A stretch of 64,000 nt of DNA from Flavobacteriales bacterium 34_180_T64 (GCA_002162765.1 MAAR01000017.1:62001-126000); one strand, 5' to 3'; positions 1 through 8,806 are shown, counted from the first letter of the stretch. Numbers and translations are program-made. Notes: generated by a model not told the origin, from the letters alone.

Positions 1-165
1 AAACGACTGTTTCCAAAAGAATTATGGAATGATTTGCACTTGCAAATTATATGGTATGGAAGGCAATACTCACCAGCAAGAGGCTGGAATTTAGAAAAAG
101 ATGTTATTACAAAAACGATAGGAAGAGCTTCAGTAATTAATGCATTGAAAAACAAAAAGTCCTGA
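1..165 (+). CDS. nth: Endonuclease III (C-terminal fragment)
   Basis: The window opens inside this gene; 54 codons and the TGA stop at 163-165 are visible. The text LHLQIIWYGRQYSPARGW followed by EKDVITKTIGR matches what I remember of the C-terminus of flavobacterial endonuclease III, a base-excision glycosylase/AP lyase acting on oxidised pyrimidines. The four-cysteine iron-sulfur loop that closes E. coli Nth is absent here: the residues are Tyr-Ser-Pro-Ala-Arg where a Cys would be expected, which I believe is usual for this branch. The helix-hairpin-helix and catalytic Lys/Asp lie outside the window. The stop codon sits inside the terminator hairpin that follows. It is followed by an oppositely oriented sigma-factor unit and a second repair gene, uvrA. 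Confidence 0.8.
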   Translation, partial: KRLFPKELWNDLHLQIIWYGRQYSPARGWNLEKDVITKTIGRASVINALKNKKS

Positions 166-188
166 TGACTAACTCAATCAGGACTTTT
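155..188. terminator. Bidirectional intrinsic terminator
   Basis: A perfect 12-bp stem (155-166 with 177-188) and a 10-nt loop. The left arm starts with A-rich and the right arm ends in TTTT, so it can end nth on the plus strand and, with a longer T-rich run, the sigma-factor/small-protein unit on the minus strand. The nth stop codon lies in the left arm. Confidence 0.8.
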
Positions 189-194
189 CAAGGT

Positions 195-338
195 TTAGTT
201 TAGAAGTGCTTCAAACTTCAATTTATTACAATGTATAACACTTAAAGCCTTAGAATAATTCAAAAGAAAATCAATAGTTTCTTCTTTTGGAGTTAGGTTA
301 TTTTTCTTTTGGGGACACTCAGAGTATAGTTTTGCCAT
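195..338 (-). CDS. Small conserved protein downstream of the sigma factor (47 aa)
   Basis: A 47-codon frame from ATG at 338 to TAA at 195, too short for routine ORF calling. The product begins MAKLYSECPQKKNNL and continues with an amphipathic helical stretch ending KFEALLN. I remember close relatives as small hypothetical proteins of flavobacteria with the same SECPQKKN and KELKFENLLN-type blocks, so I believe it is real. It starts 56 bases after the sigma-factor stop on the same strand and ends just before a bidirectional terminator, so the two are probably co-transcribed. There is no signal peptide or membrane segment. It carries two Cys (residues 8 and 37). Function is unknown; a partner or anti-sigma-like role is only a guess from position. 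Confidence 0.65.
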   Translation of the reverse strand: MAKLYSECPQKKNNLTPKEETIDFLLNYSKALSVIHCNKLKFEALLN

Positions 339-394
339 TTCTACTATTTTATGTTTATATAACTTAGTAACGCTGTTAAACTCTCTTTATTGTA

Positions 395-979
395 TTAGTT
401 AGTTAAAATAATATTATTCTTATCAATTACTTTTCTTAGATTAATGAGTGCATAACGCATTCTTCCTAGAGCAGTATTGATACTAACACCAGTTCTTTCA
501 GATATTTCTTTAAAACTCATATCCTGATACATCCGCATTACTAAAACATCTTTCTGATCTTCTGGTAATTCCTCTATAAGTCGCCTTAAATCACATTCAA
601 CCTGATCTTTTATAAGCTGCTTTTCTGCATTTAGTGCCTGATCTCCTAAAACCGAAAAAATACTAAACTCACCAGAATTATCAAATTTTGGCATTCTGTT
701 GTTTTTTCTAAAATAATCAATCACCAAATTATGAGCTATACGCATAACCCATGGTAGAAATTTACCTTCTTCATTGTATTTGCCTAATTTTAAAGTTTTG
801 ATGACTTTAATAAAGGTGTCTTGAAAAACATCCTCGGTTACATCTCTATCAAAAACTTTTGAATAGATAAAACTATATATTTTTTGCTTGTGTCTGTGAA
901 TTAAAACCGAAAGCGAGCTTTCATCTCCGTCAATGTAGTTCTTGACTAAAACAGCGTCTGTGATAAGTTCGTGTCTCAT
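395..979 (-). CDS. RNA polymerase sigma factor, sigma-70 family (ECF-like)
   Basis: A 194-residue two-domain sigma factor. Region 2 is seen around residues 25-95 (HKQKIYSFIYSKV, then DVTEDVFQDTFIKVI and WVMRIAHNLVIDYFRKN), and region 4 near residues 135-185 (LPEDQKDVLVMRMYQDMSFKEISERTGVS is split by a typical helix-turn-helix). Length and lack of region 1/3 are those of ECF sigma factors. No recognisable anti-sigma factor is adjacent; the next gene on the strand is the 47-aa protein. It diverges from uvrA across about 220 bases. In flavobacteria this sigma factor next to nth and uvrA is, from memory, a recurring neighbourhood. The regulon cannot be read from this window. Confidence 0.9.
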   Translation of the reverse strand: MRHELITDAVLVKNYIDGDESSLSVLIHRHKQKIYSFIYSKVFDRDVTEDVFQDTFIKVIKTLKLGKYNEEGKFLPWVMRIAHNLVIDYFRKNNRMPKFDNSGEFSIFSVLGDQALNAEKQLIKDQVECDLRRLIEELPEDQKDVLVMRMYQDMSFKEISERTGVSINTALGRMRYALINLRKVIDKNNIILTN

Positions 980-1056
980 AATTATTACTTTAAGGGCCTA
1001 GAAGTTGCCTTCTTAGCTTGGGGTTAAATTTTAAAGTAATATTATGTTATAGGCAC

Positions 1057-1134
1057 TATTTTTTAACTGTTAGAATACCAAATATAACAACAATCATTCC
1101 TATAATGCAAAAAAAAGCACCAAACTTTAACATT
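1057..1134 (-). CDS. Possible 25-aa membrane micropeptide
   Basis: An ATG at 1132-1134 opens a 25-codon frame ending in TAG at 1057-1059. It encodes one hydrophobic helix (FGAFFCIIGMIVVIFGIL) followed by TVKK, a layout typical of single-span bacterial micropeptides with a positive C-terminus. It lies in the gap between the sigma factor and uvrA. There is no promoter or ribosome-binding evidence and chance is a serious alternative in AT-rich DNA. Confidence 0.3.
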
Positions 1135-1176
1135 TTATTCGTTAATATTCCATTTTTTATGCTGAAATAGTTATAG

Positions 1177-1184
1177 TATCTTTG
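1177..1184 (+). promoter_or_regulatory. Putative -7 element for uvrA
   Basis: TATCTTTG fits the Bacteroidota primary-sigma element TAnnTTTG and lies 23 bases before the ATG chosen for uvrA. No good -33 TTTG is seen at the usual spacing. Confidence 0.55.
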
Positions 1185-1207
1185 CAAATCTTATATGCTT
1201 GAACCCT

Positions 1208-3994
1208 ATGAATACCAACGTTTTAGATGCTAATCCTAAAAAAAATATAATAATTAAAGGTGCGAAACTTCACAATCTTAAAAATATTGATGTTGTTATT
1301 CCGAGAAACAAGCTTGTTGTAATTACTGGATTATCCGGTTCTGGGAAGTCTAGTCTGGCTTTTGATACCTTATATGCAGAAGGACAACGTCGTTATGTTG
1401 AAAGCTTGTCTAGCTATGCACGTCAATTTTTAGGTCGATTAAATAAACCAAAAGTAGATTTTATTAAAGGTATTGCTCCAGCCATAGCGATTGAACAAAA
1501 AGTGAATTCTACAAACCCAAGATCGACGGTAGGGACTTCAACGGAGATTTACGACTATCTTAAATTATTATTTGCTCGAATTGGCAAAACCTACTCTCCT
1601 ATTTCTGGTGAATTAGTAAAAAAGCATCGTACTGGAGATGTTTTAAACTTGGTAAAGCAATTCAAAGACAATGAAAAGCTACTTCTTCTATCACCAATTA
1701 CATTAGAAGAAGGAAGAACTATGTCTGATAAACTGAATGTGTTACAACAACAAGGATATGCGAGAATTAAACACAAAGAAGATGTTTTTCGTATTGATCA
1801 AGCAATTGAAAACAATATAAATACGGATGTATATCTAGTAGTTGATAGAATTATAGTTAAACATGAAGATGATTTTTATAATCGATTAGCTGACGCCATC
1901 GAAACGTCATTTTTTGAAGGAAAAGGTACTTGCATTGTTGAATCCTTATCTGATAAAAAGCAAATTAGTTTCAATAATAAATTTGAACTAGATGGCATCA
2001 CTTTTTTAGAACCTAATGTGCATTTATTCAGTTTTAACAATCCATATGGTGCCTGTCCAAAATGTGAAGGCTATGGTGACGTTATTGGAATTGACGAAGA
2101 ATTGGTGATTCCAAATACTGGATTATCAGTTTTTGAAAACGCCATTTTCCCTTGGCGAGGTGAAAGTATGAGTTGGTATAGAGACCAATTGGTTAACAAT
2201 TCACATAAATTCGAATTCCCTATTCATAAACCTTATTTCAAACTCAGTGAAGAACATAAACAACTGGTTTGGGAAGGCAATTCATATTTCGAAGGGTTAA
2301 ACTCATTTTTCTCCGAATTAGAGTCAAAAGCATATAAAATACAAAATCGAGTAATGTTATCACGTTATAGAGGCAAAACAAAATGCCACATCTGTAATGG
2401 AAAGAGACTTCGTCCTGAAGCGAACTATGTGAAGATTGGTAATGTAACGTTATCGGATTTAGTAGAAATGCCTCTTAATAAATTAAGTATCTTCTTTGAA
2501 CAACTAGAGTTGAATGAACACGATACAAAAATAGCGACGCGATTATTAAAAGAAATAAATAGTAGACTTTCATTTTTAAGTGATGTAGGTTTAGATTATT
2601 TAACTTTAAATAGGCGCTCTAACACTTTATCTGGAGGAGAAAGTCAACGGATTAATCTAGCGACTTCATTGGGAAGTAGTTTGGTTGGCTCAATGTATAT
2701 TTTAGATGAACCAAGTATCGGTTTACATCCAAAAGACACTCAGAAATTAATCAAAGTATTAATCGCGCTTCGAGATTTAGGGAATACCGTAATTGTGGTT
2801 GAGCACGATGAAGATATTATGCAAGCGGCAGACGCCATTATAGATATAGGTCCTGAAGCTGGCACATTTGGAGGTGAAGTGGTTGCAGTTGGGACTTATA
2901 AAGAAATCTTGGCATCAAATTCGTTAACCGCACAATATTTGAATGGTACGCAATCTATAGAAATACCTCAAACTAGACGAAGATCAAAATACCATATTGA
3001 CATTTTAGGTGCTCGCGAAAATAATCTTCAAAATATAGATGTCACTTTTCCTTTAGGTATGTTATCAATCATTACTGGAGTTTCTGGTAGTGGTAAAAGC
3101 ACTTTAGTTAAGAAAATCCTATTCCCCGCCTTGCAAAAAAAGCTCACTGATTTCAGCGATAAACCTGGTCAATTTACTGCTTTAGAAGGCAATTTTAGTA
3201 ATATTAAACATGTAGAATTTGTAGATCAAAACCCTATTGGACGTTCTTCAAGATCCAATCCAGTGACTTACATAAAAGCATATGATGATATCAGAGCGTT
3301 GTATGCGAATCAAAAACTTAGTAAAATTCGAAATTACCAAGCCAAGCATTTTAGTTTTAATGTAGATGGTGGTCGTTGTGAAACTTGTAAAGGCGAGGGT
3401 GAAGTAACTATAGAAATGCAATTTATGGCTGATGTGCATTTAACTTGTGAAACCTGTGATGGAAAACGATTTAAAAAGGAAATATTAGAAGTCAATTTCA
3501 ATGGTAAATCCATTGATGATATATTAAATCTAACTCTAGATGATGCCATTGCTTTTTTTACAGCACATGAGCAAATCAAAATTCAAGGCAAACTTCAACC
3601 GCTTCAAGATGTTGGGTTAGGTTATGTCACCCTAGGACAGAGCTCTTCTACGCTATCAGGAGGAGAAGCCCAACGAATAAAATTAGCCACGTTTTTAGGT
3701 AAAGGAAGTAAAAGTAACAATGCCTTATTCATTTTTGACGAACCAACAACTGGGCTCCATTTTCATGACATTAAAAAACTTTTAAAATCATTCCAAGCAT
3801 TAATCGCTAAAGGGCATTCTATCATTGTTATTGAGCACAACTTGGAACTAATAAAGTGCGCCGATTATATAATCGATTTAGGACCTGAAGGTGGTGAGCG
3901 CGGAGGACAATTAATCGCTCAAGGTACTCCTGAAGAACTAGTTAAAAACAAGAACTCTATAACAGGTACTTTCTTAAAAGATAAATTGCATTAA
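1208..3994 (+). CDS. uvrA: UvrA-family excinuclease ABC subunit A (paralogue)
   Basis: A 928-residue UvrA with both ATPase halves intact. Walker A motifs are GLSGSGKSS (near residue 41-50) and GVSGSGKST (near 640). ABC signatures LSGGESQR and LSGGEAQR are present, as are zinc modules [16 protein letters not shown] and the C-terminal [17 protein letters not shown] pair. It should bind damaged DNA and load UvrB in nucleotide excision repair. The text [15 protein letters not shown] differs from the RYVETFSAYARQFLGG that I recall for the principal flavobacterial UvrA, so this is probably the second UvrA paralogue carried by many members of the family. An upstream TTG at 1199 gives three more codons, but ATG at 1208 lies better relative to the promoter. 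It ends base-to-base against the convergent DUF3667 gene. Confidence 0.93.
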   Translation: MNTNVLDANPKKNIIIKGAKLHNLKNIDVVIPRNKLVVITGLSGSGKSSLAFDTLYAEGQRRYVESLSSYARQFLGRLNKPKVDFIKGIAPAIAIEQKVNSTNPRSTVGTSTEIYDYLKLLFARIGKTYSPISGELVKKHRTGDVLNLVKQFKDNEKLLLLSPITLEEGRTMSDKLNVLQQQGYARIKHKEDVFRIDQAIENNINTDVYLVVDRIIVKHEDDFYNRLADAIETSFFEGKGTCIVESLSDKKQISFNNKFELDGITFLEPNVHLFSFNNPYGACPKCEGYGDVIGIDEELVIPNTGLSVFENAIFPWRGESMSWYRDQLVNNSHKFEFPIHKPYFKLSEEHKQLVWEGNSYFEGLNSFFSELESKAYKIQNRVMLSRYRGKTKCHICNGKRLRPEANYVKIGNVTLSDLVEMPLNKLSIFFEQLELNEHDTKIATRLLKEINSRLSFLSDVGLDYLTLNRRSNTLSGGESQRINLATSLGSSLVGSMYILDEPSIGLHPKDTQKLIKVLIALRDLGNTVIVVEHDEDIMQAADAIIDIGPEAGTFGGEVVAVGTYKEILASNSLTAQYLNGTQSIEIPQTRRRSKYHIDILGARENNLQNIDVTFPLGMLSIITGVSGSGKSTLVKKILFPALQKKLTDFSDKPGQFTALEGNFSNIKHVEFVDQNPIGRSSRSNPVTYIKAYDDIRALYANQKLSKIRNYQAKHFSFNVDGGRCETCKGEGEVTIEMQFMADVHLTCETCDGKRFKKEILEVNFNGKSIDDILNLTLDDAIAFFTAHEQIKIQGKLQPLQDVGLGYVTLGQSSSTLSGGEAQRIKLATFLGKGSKSNNALFIFDEPTTGLHFHDIKKLLKSFQALIAKGHSIIVIEHNLELIKCADYIIDLGPEGGERGGQLIAQGTPEELVKNKNSITGTFLKDKLH

Positions 3995-5065
3995 TTAGTA
4001 TAACATAAAAGCAAATAATACCAGTAAAATTGAGAATGGTACTAAGCAGATAAAAAAGGAGATCGTTGCGACGCTACTCTTGAAAAAGCTCAATATAAAA
4101 CCTTGACCATAAAATCGTTTTAAAGCAAAAAAGAGGTAAAAGAAAGTCGATAAAGCCAATAACCAATCAATCCAATCTGGTATATCCCAAATAAGGTTCG
4201 CTATATACATAATGCTAAATGCAGTGAACAAAAATGAGAAAAAGTAAAAACTAAATACCAAATGGTGTGCGTATCGCCCTTTATTAAAATATAAAATCTT
4301 TAATATGAAGGCAAAAATTGGTAGTAGAAAAAACAGAGCAATTGGTATCGTATCATACATAGCTTGTAAAATAGAACCTGCACCACGCTCTTTATAAAAC
4401 TTGAGCATTTGATTATAAAATTTGGTTGTTAAATAACCAGCATCATCATCCATACCCATAGCTTTAATAATCTCCTTATCCTCAGCCCCTAATGCAATCA
4501 ATGAATCTACTTTCTTTTCGTTAAAATCGAAATTCATTCCTTTATTTATTGATTTAGACCCTTCACTCTTCATAATAGAATCAGCCTTTCTAAGGTCTTC
4601 CTCTTTTAATCCCAACAACGCTTGATTAGCTTTTAAGGGCTTCAACATGTCTTCTATTTGCAAAGAATCTAAAACAGGTTTATCTACTACTATTGAGTCA
4701 TTAGATGTGGAATTTACGACACGCTCTTTTAATCGTTTGTCAAGATCTTGTGTTTCTTTTCTAACCGCAAATGAGGTAATAAAAAAGAAAACAACAGAAA
4801 TAAACAAATACATTTGAGCGGGATGTAAAAACAATAATCGCTTTCCTTCCAGGAATTTTGAAGCCAAATAACCAGGCTTAATCATTAAAGGAATAAAGCT
4901 CTTAAAAAAGCGAGCATCAAAAGAGAAATAATTACTAATGGTATTATAAAATAAAACGCCTAATGTGAGTTCATCCTTTGCTTTTTGACCACAATGTGGA
5001 CAAAATTGAAATCCTTCTTCAAATTCTTTTTCACAATTCTGACACTTAACTTGTTCTTTTTCCAT
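3995..5065 (-). CDS. DUF3667-type membrane protein with zinc ribbon
   Basis: A 356-residue protein. The N-terminus carries a zinc-ribbon-like Cys pattern (C8, C11, C22, C25; CQNC and CPHC), followed by SFDARFFKSFIPLMIKPGYLA and the LEGKRLLFLHPAQMYLF block that I recognise as the core of DUF3667. After that comes a membrane helix, a long charged and probably cytoplasmic or periplasmic stretch (residues about 105-235, rich in Asp, Lys and Ser), and four or so hydrophobic segments to the C-terminus. The family is common in Bacteroidota and has no established function. Its stop codon abuts the uvrA stop with no spacer. It diverges from the sigma-54-controlled gene at 5233. Confidence 0.85.
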   Translation of the reverse strand: MEKEQVKCQNCEKEFEEGFQFCPHCGQKAKDELTLGVLFYNTISNYFSFDARFFKSFIPLMIKPGYLASKFLEGKRLLFLHPAQMYLFISVVFFFITSFAVRKETQDLDKRLKERVVNSTSNDSIVVDKPVLDSLQIEDMLKPLKANQALLGLKEEDLRKADSIMKSEGSKSINKGMNFDFNEKKVDSLIALGAEDKEIIKAMGMDDDAGYLTTKFYNQMLKFYKERGAGSILQAMYDTIPIALFFLLPIFAFILKILYFNKGRYAHHLVFSFYFFSFLFTAFSIMYIANLIWDIPDWIDWLLALSTFFYLFFALKRFYGQGFILSFFKSSVATISFFICLVPFSILLVLFAFMLY

Positions 5066-5152
5066 TGTAGTTGATTGGTTTCATAAAAATATAAAAAAGA
5101 AACCAAAGCATGTAACTTCATAATCATCTGTAATATAGTTGTTTGTGTTTTT

Positions 5153-5168
5153 TGGCACGTAAATTGGA
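5153..5168 (+). promoter_or_regulatory. Sigma-54-type promoter
   Basis: TGGCAC, five bases, then TTGGA: the -24 half is perfect and the spacing to the -12 half is exact for RpoN promoters (TGGCAC-N5-TTGC). The final C of TTGC is G here. It lies 65 bases before the ATG of the 5233 gene and is matched by an almost identical element before the paralogue at 6085. Confidence 0.7.
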
Positions 5169-5232
5169 ATGAAAAAAACAATAGCGTAAGCCGAAAAGCT
5201 AATGAGTAGGCAAAATCTAAAATCCTAATACT

Positions 5233-5904
5233 ATGAAAAAAATAGTACAAATGTTTGCAGTTTTGTTAATTGGATTAGCAACTGTAGCTGCTGCAGGGCA
5301 AGTTTCTGCAACACGGGGAAATGATTTAAAAAATACAGCACGCTATCGTTTTGCAGAACCAATAGTGTTCATTGAGCGTGGTGTTGAATTTTTAATTTTT
5401 CCTGATGGAAGTTTTGATTTCAATACAGAAATTGAAGCTAATTTCTCAGACTCGTATTACCGAACTTCAAATTCAAGAAGAGGTACGGTTAATTCAACCT
5501 ATGGAACTCCGGGTACCCTAAGTAGAATTCACTATTCTAGACCAAGATCTAAAGGTGTAATTATTACTCACGATGGTCAGGGCCGTGTTAGAAGAATTGG
5601 TAATGTATTTATAAATTACAATAGACATGGACAAATAAAGCGTGCAGGATCTGTTTATATGAGTTATCAACGTGGTAATGACAGACTAAAACAGGTTGGT
5701 GGTTTACGAGTAAATTATAACCGCTGGGGCGAAATAGTACATATTGCTGGCGTGGTAAATCATTATAATTCACAATTTAACTGTGGCATTGGTTACAATC
5801 ACAGTAACTATGCCTTTAACGACACTCACTATGATGATGACTTTTACTACTATAGAAAAAAAGGTAAAGTTAAAAAGCATAAAAAGCGTAATGCTATCAA
5901 ATAG
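5233..5904 (+). CDS. Secreted repeat protein A, sigma-54-controlled
   Basis: A 223-residue protein with a clear signal peptide (MKKIVQMFAVLLIGLATVAAAG). After a VEFLIFPDGSFDFNTE block it has about four copies of a short strand-turn unit of roughly 18-20 residues, such as GRVRRIGNVFINYNRHGQI and KRAGSVYMSYQ, rich in Asn, Tyr, Arg and Gly. The C-terminus is His/Asp/Tyr-rich and ends in a lysine-rich tail. No enzyme motif is seen. The gene at 6085 is a paralogue over the same core. A sigma-54-type promoter precedes it and a terminator follows it. The location is presumably periplasm or cell surface; function is unknown, though such proteins are commonly annotated as hypothetical in flavobacteria. 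Confidence 0.8.
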   Translation: MKKIVQMFAVLLIGLATVAAAGQVSATRGNDLKNTARYRFAEPIVFIERGVEFLIFPDGSFDFNTEIEANFSDSYYRTSNSRRGTVNSTYGTPGTLSRIHYSRPRSKGVIITHDGQGRVRRIGNVFINYNRHGQIKRAGSVYMSYQRGNDRLKQVGGLRVNYNRWGEIVHIAGVVNHYNSQFNCGIGYNHSNYAFNDTHYDDDFYYYRKKGKVKKHKKRNAIK

Positions 5905-5941
5905 AAATTCAATGTTACCCCTAACTAGAAGGTGATACTAG

Positions 5942-5978
5942 AATCCCGAACGTCGTACCCAAAGGCTTCGGGATTTTT
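5942..5978 (+). terminator. Intrinsic terminator after secreted protein A
   Basis: A 9-bp perfect stem AATCCCGAA/TTCGGGATT (5942-5950 with 5967-5975), 16-nt loop, then a T run. It separates the two paralogues, so they are transcribed independently. Confidence 0.8.
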
Positions 5979-6031
5979 AATTCTCCTATAAGTTGTTAAT
6001 TTTTATAGACATACATGATTAAGTCTTTTTT

Positions 6032-6047
6032 TGGCACGTTGTTTGTT
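6032..6047 (+). promoter_or_regulatory. Sigma-54-type promoter
   Basis: TGGCAC, five bases, then TTGTT, preceded by a T run. As before the paralogue, the -24 half is perfect and the -12 half has TTG at the correct spacing but lacks the final C. It lies 38 bases before the ATG at 6085. Confidence 0.7.
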
Positions 6048-6084
6048 TTACATGATTAGAGTATAAATTTAAACCCATACAATT

Positions 6085-7263
6085 ATGAAAAAATTAGCTT
6101 TTCTTTTTACTGCCGCTCTTTTAATGAGTGTCACGGTAAATGCAAAAACCACCAACATCATCGTAAAAAAATCAATATCAAGCGCTTATGCTAGTGGTTA
6201 TGGAAATTCTTTCATATTTGAAGAAGGCGGTATTGAATTTTCTGTTTTTCCAGATGGACAATTTGATTTTTATATGTCTGATTTTGGCCCAGACCTTAAT
6301 GTTGGAGTGCATACTTCAAATGTTTCAATTAGTTTTAATACAGGATATGATTATAATCCTTATGTTCAATATGATGATTATGGTGCAATAATTCAAATTG
6401 AGAATGTGTCAATTTATTATGATCATTATGGTAGAATTTCTCAAGCTGGTAATGTGAATATTCATTACAACAGGTATGGTCGTGTGAATCGAATTGGAGG
6501 ATTATACGTTCATTATAACCGACACAGAACGTTTTCACATTGTACTGGTTTTATCAATATGTATAACAGAGTTTATGTATACAGACCTTGGCACACATAC
6601 TATGTAGTTCCTTCGTATAATTATTGCGTTGTTAATATCCGTCCTTATAGACAATATTACAATCCTGTTAGACATCATTATTACAGACCATATAGAGATA
6701 ACAATAGACAATCCATAAATGTTAATGGACGAAGAAATACGCTTGCCAACTCTGGAACTAGACGAAATAGTGATCGATATAGACAAGAGCAATCCGTAGC
6801 TAATACTGACAGAAACTCTTCAAGCACAACAACAAGACGAGGAACTGATAGAATCGCTTCGAATTCAACTATTAGAAGAGGTAATAACAACGCTAACACG
6901 GGAACTATTAGAACTACAAGTCCAAATGTAAGACCAATACGTAGTAATAGCACTCAACGTTCTAATACAAATACCGTTCGTAGTAGTAATGCGAATATTT
7001 CTAATCCAACTAGAACTAGGACTAATACTAAATCATCGTCTGTTAGAAATGTGACCAAATCGAATACTTCAGTGTCAAAACCTAAAAGGAGTTCGATTAG
7101 AAAACCAAATACCTCTAAGAAACGTACATATAATACAGGCAATAAAACAAGAAGTTCTAAAAAAACGTCGAAATCGAATATTAGAAAACAAAGTGTTTCT
7201 AAGAAATCCAGTTCAAGAAGTGCTAAAAGTGGTTCAAGAGCTGCAAGTAAAAAGAGACGATAA
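6085..7263 (+). CDS. Secreted repeat protein B with a basic low-complexity tail
   Basis: A 392-residue paralogue of the 5233 product. It has a signal peptide (MKKLAFLFTAALLMSVTVNA), the shared IEFSVFPDGQFDFY block, and repeats such as NVSIYYDHYGRISQAG and NVNIHYNRYGRVNRIG up to about residue 155. A Tyr/Pro/Arg/His-rich segment follows (residues 160-210). The last 180 residues are an Asn/Ser/Thr/Arg region that turns into a strongly basic Ser/Lys/Arg tail ending SKKRR. That tail is absent from the shorter paralogue. It is probably exported and could bind polyanions such as DNA or acidic polysaccharide, which is inference from charge alone. It is controlled by its own sigma-54-type promoter. 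Confidence 0.78.
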   Translation: MKKLAFLFTAALLMSVTVNAKTTNIIVKKSISSAYASGYGNSFIFEEGGIEFSVFPDGQFDFYMSDFGPDLNVGVHTSNVSISFNTGYDYNPYVQYDDYGAIIQIENVSIYYDHYGRISQAGNVNIHYNRYGRVNRIGGLYVHYNRHRTFSHCTGFINMYNRVYVYRPWHTYYVVPSYNYCVVNIRPYRQYYNPVRHHYYRPYRDNNRQSINVNGRRNTLANSGTRRNSDRYRQEQSVANTDRNSSSTTTRRGTDRIASNSTIRRGNNNANTGTIRTTSPNVRPIRSNSTQRSNTNTVRSSNANISNPTRTRTNTKSSSVRNVTKSNTSVSKPKRSSIRKPNTSKKRTYNTGNKTRSSKKTSKSNIRKQSVSKKSSSRSAKSGSRAASKKRR

Positions 7264-7280
7264 GTATAAAAATATAAAAA

Positions 7281-7344
7281 CTTTGGTTGGTTAGTTGGAA
7301 GTTCCTGCAAGTCGTATGCCTCAAAGCACTTTGTGGGAATTTCC
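7281..7344. repeat. Hairpin-forming intergenic element
   Basis: Bases 7297-7310 can pair with 7331-7344 over 14 positions, three of them G-T wobbles, with a 20-nt loop. It fills the gap between the convergent genes ending at 7263 and 7349. On the minus strand it is followed by a T-rich stretch and may terminate the glycan operon. Parts resemble text at 5942-5975 and 43301-43389. Confidence 0.45.
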
Positions 7345-7348
7345 TATT

Positions 7349-8806
7349 CTAGCGCAGTCTTAAATACTTCTTTATGGCTATTGAGATATCCTCTGAAAGG
7401 TTCAATTTATATATTACAAGCGTATAGGATAATGCAACTACAAACGATTTCAAAACAATATTTAGAATTGGATGAAATGCAAATTCCCAAAAATAAAAAA
7501 CACAAACTAGGAGCGTCAAAATAACACCAACAATAAGGGTTTGAAATAAAAACGGCTGAATGTTGAATTTTTGATTTACAAAAATTAGTTTAATAGTATT
7601 GTAAATAAAAATGGCTATAAACGTAGCTAAAGCAGATCCATTTATTCCATATAAAGGGATGAAAATCATATTTAGGATTATCGTTAAAACTGTCAAGACT
7701 ATTCCAAACAATAACACCATTCTATAATAATCACTATTAAATAGAATCGCATTATTATTTCCTAACATGTTGTCATAAAGTTTAGCAAAACTAATGAGAA
7801 ATACAACATAAATTCCTCCATTAAATTCTTCAGGAATTATAAGATACAACTGATTAATATTTAACACGATTAGCAGAAAAACAAGTCCGCTAATTATAAA
7901 TAAATTAAGAGAGGATCTTCGATATAAATCTTTCAAATCCGTACTATTTTTAGAATTTAAATATTGTGCTGTTAAGGGTGAAAGAATTTGGTGCATTGCA
8001 CGCTGTGGAACAGCAATAACAGTAGCAATAAATATAGCGACACTATAATAAGCAACTTCCTTTATCTCTAGATATTGACCTAGCATAAACTTATCTATAT
8101 CCAAAATTAAAGTCGCAATTGAACCTGCTATAATTATAAGCGATGAATATTTTAATACAGCGCTTAAATTATCAATTTTTTTAAATTTTAGAACTGGAAA
8201 TCTTATACTAAACGCATAAATTTTCATGATCAACATTCTCAGAACATATATTCCAATAATTCCTAAAATAAATTGATCTACGTTAATATATTCAAGATGC
8301 ACACAAAACAAAAGTAGCATCACTCCTATTCTATGAAAGACTTCCTTCATAAAATTGCCAAAAGCGGTCTGTAATTGGACTTTAGCCCATGCAAAAAACA
8401 CTTCAAAGTAAGCCATTGCAATGGCTGCAATAAAAATAAACCATACATAATCTTTAACGATACTATTCTTCTGTGATAACAGTTCGCTTATAGTTTCATA
8501 GGATATATAGCCAACTATACCAATCGGTATAGCAATTAATATTGGTAAAAACAGCATTAATGTTAAAAAGCTATTCAGTGCATTTTTCGTTTTAAACGTT
8601 GAATAGAATTTAATCAAGGTATTGTGCACACCAAATGCCATTAAAGGCATCATAATATTTGCCGAGGATAACACGAAAGCCACAAGTCCGTAATATTCAT
8701 CAGTAATAAAAGCAGTATAAAGGAACAAGGTGTTTATTGCACCTATTCCAAATCCTAAATAGGTTGTAATTGTGTTCTTGAAAGACTGACTAGTTACAAT
8801 GCCCAT
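7349..8806 (-). CDS. Polysaccharide flippase (Wzx/MOP superfamily)
   Basis: A 485-residue protein that is hydrophobic nearly throughout, with about 12-14 predicted membrane helices. The start (MGIVTSQSFKNTITTYLGFG) and the later ALATFIAIFIYNTIKLIFV segment are typical of oligosaccharide flippases of the MATE/MOP superfamily. It should move lipid-linked glycan units across the inner membrane. It is the last gene of a four-gene minus-strand operon; its ATG shares one base with the stop of the glycosyltransferase upstream (TAATG), a sign of translational coupling. The substrate cannot be read from the sequence. Confidence 0.85.
   Translation of the reverse strand: MGIVTSQSFKNTITTYLGFGIGAINTLFLYTAFITDEYYGLVAFVLSSANIMMPLMAFGVHNTLIKFYSTFKTKNALNSFLTLMLFLPILIAIPIGIVGYISYETISELLSQKNSIVKDYVWFIFIAAIAMAYFEVFFAWAKVQLQTAFGNFMKEVFHRIGVMLLLFCVHLEYINVDQFILGIIGIYVLRMLIMKIYAFSIRFPVLKFKKIDNLSAVLKYSSLIIIAGSIATLILDIDKFMLGQYLEIKEVAYYSVAIFIATVIAVPQRAMHQILSPLTAQYLNSKNSTDLKDLYRRSSLNLFIISGLVFLLIVLNINQLYLIIPEEFNGGIYVVFLISFAKLYDNMLGNNNAILFNSDYYRMVLLFGIVLTVLTIILNMIFIPLYGINGSALATFIAIFIYNTIKLIFVNQKFNIQPFLFQTLIVGVILTLLVCVFYFWEFAFHPILNIVLKSFVVALSYTLVIYKLNLSEDISIAIKKYLRLR

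Noticed and set aside
4960-5250. Minus-strand frame of 96 aa over the start of the DUF3667 gene
   Set aside because: Overlaps the DUF3667 N-terminal zinc motif and runs across the sigma-54-type promoter of the next gene, so it cannot be real together with them.
5233-7263. Tandem repeats or CRISPR in the region of the two secreted proteins
   Set aside because: The repetition is at protein level with varied DNA, and no regular direct repeats with spacers are present.
6335-7310. Long minus-strand frames opposite the 6085 gene
   Set aside because: They are open because the low-complexity Arg/Ser/Asn coding sequence has few stop codons on the other strand. No promoter, no recognisable products and a strong sense gene.
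7333-7524. Plus-strand frame of 63 aa opposite the flippase gene
   Set aside because: Overlaps a well supported membrane-protein gene and lacks its own evidence.
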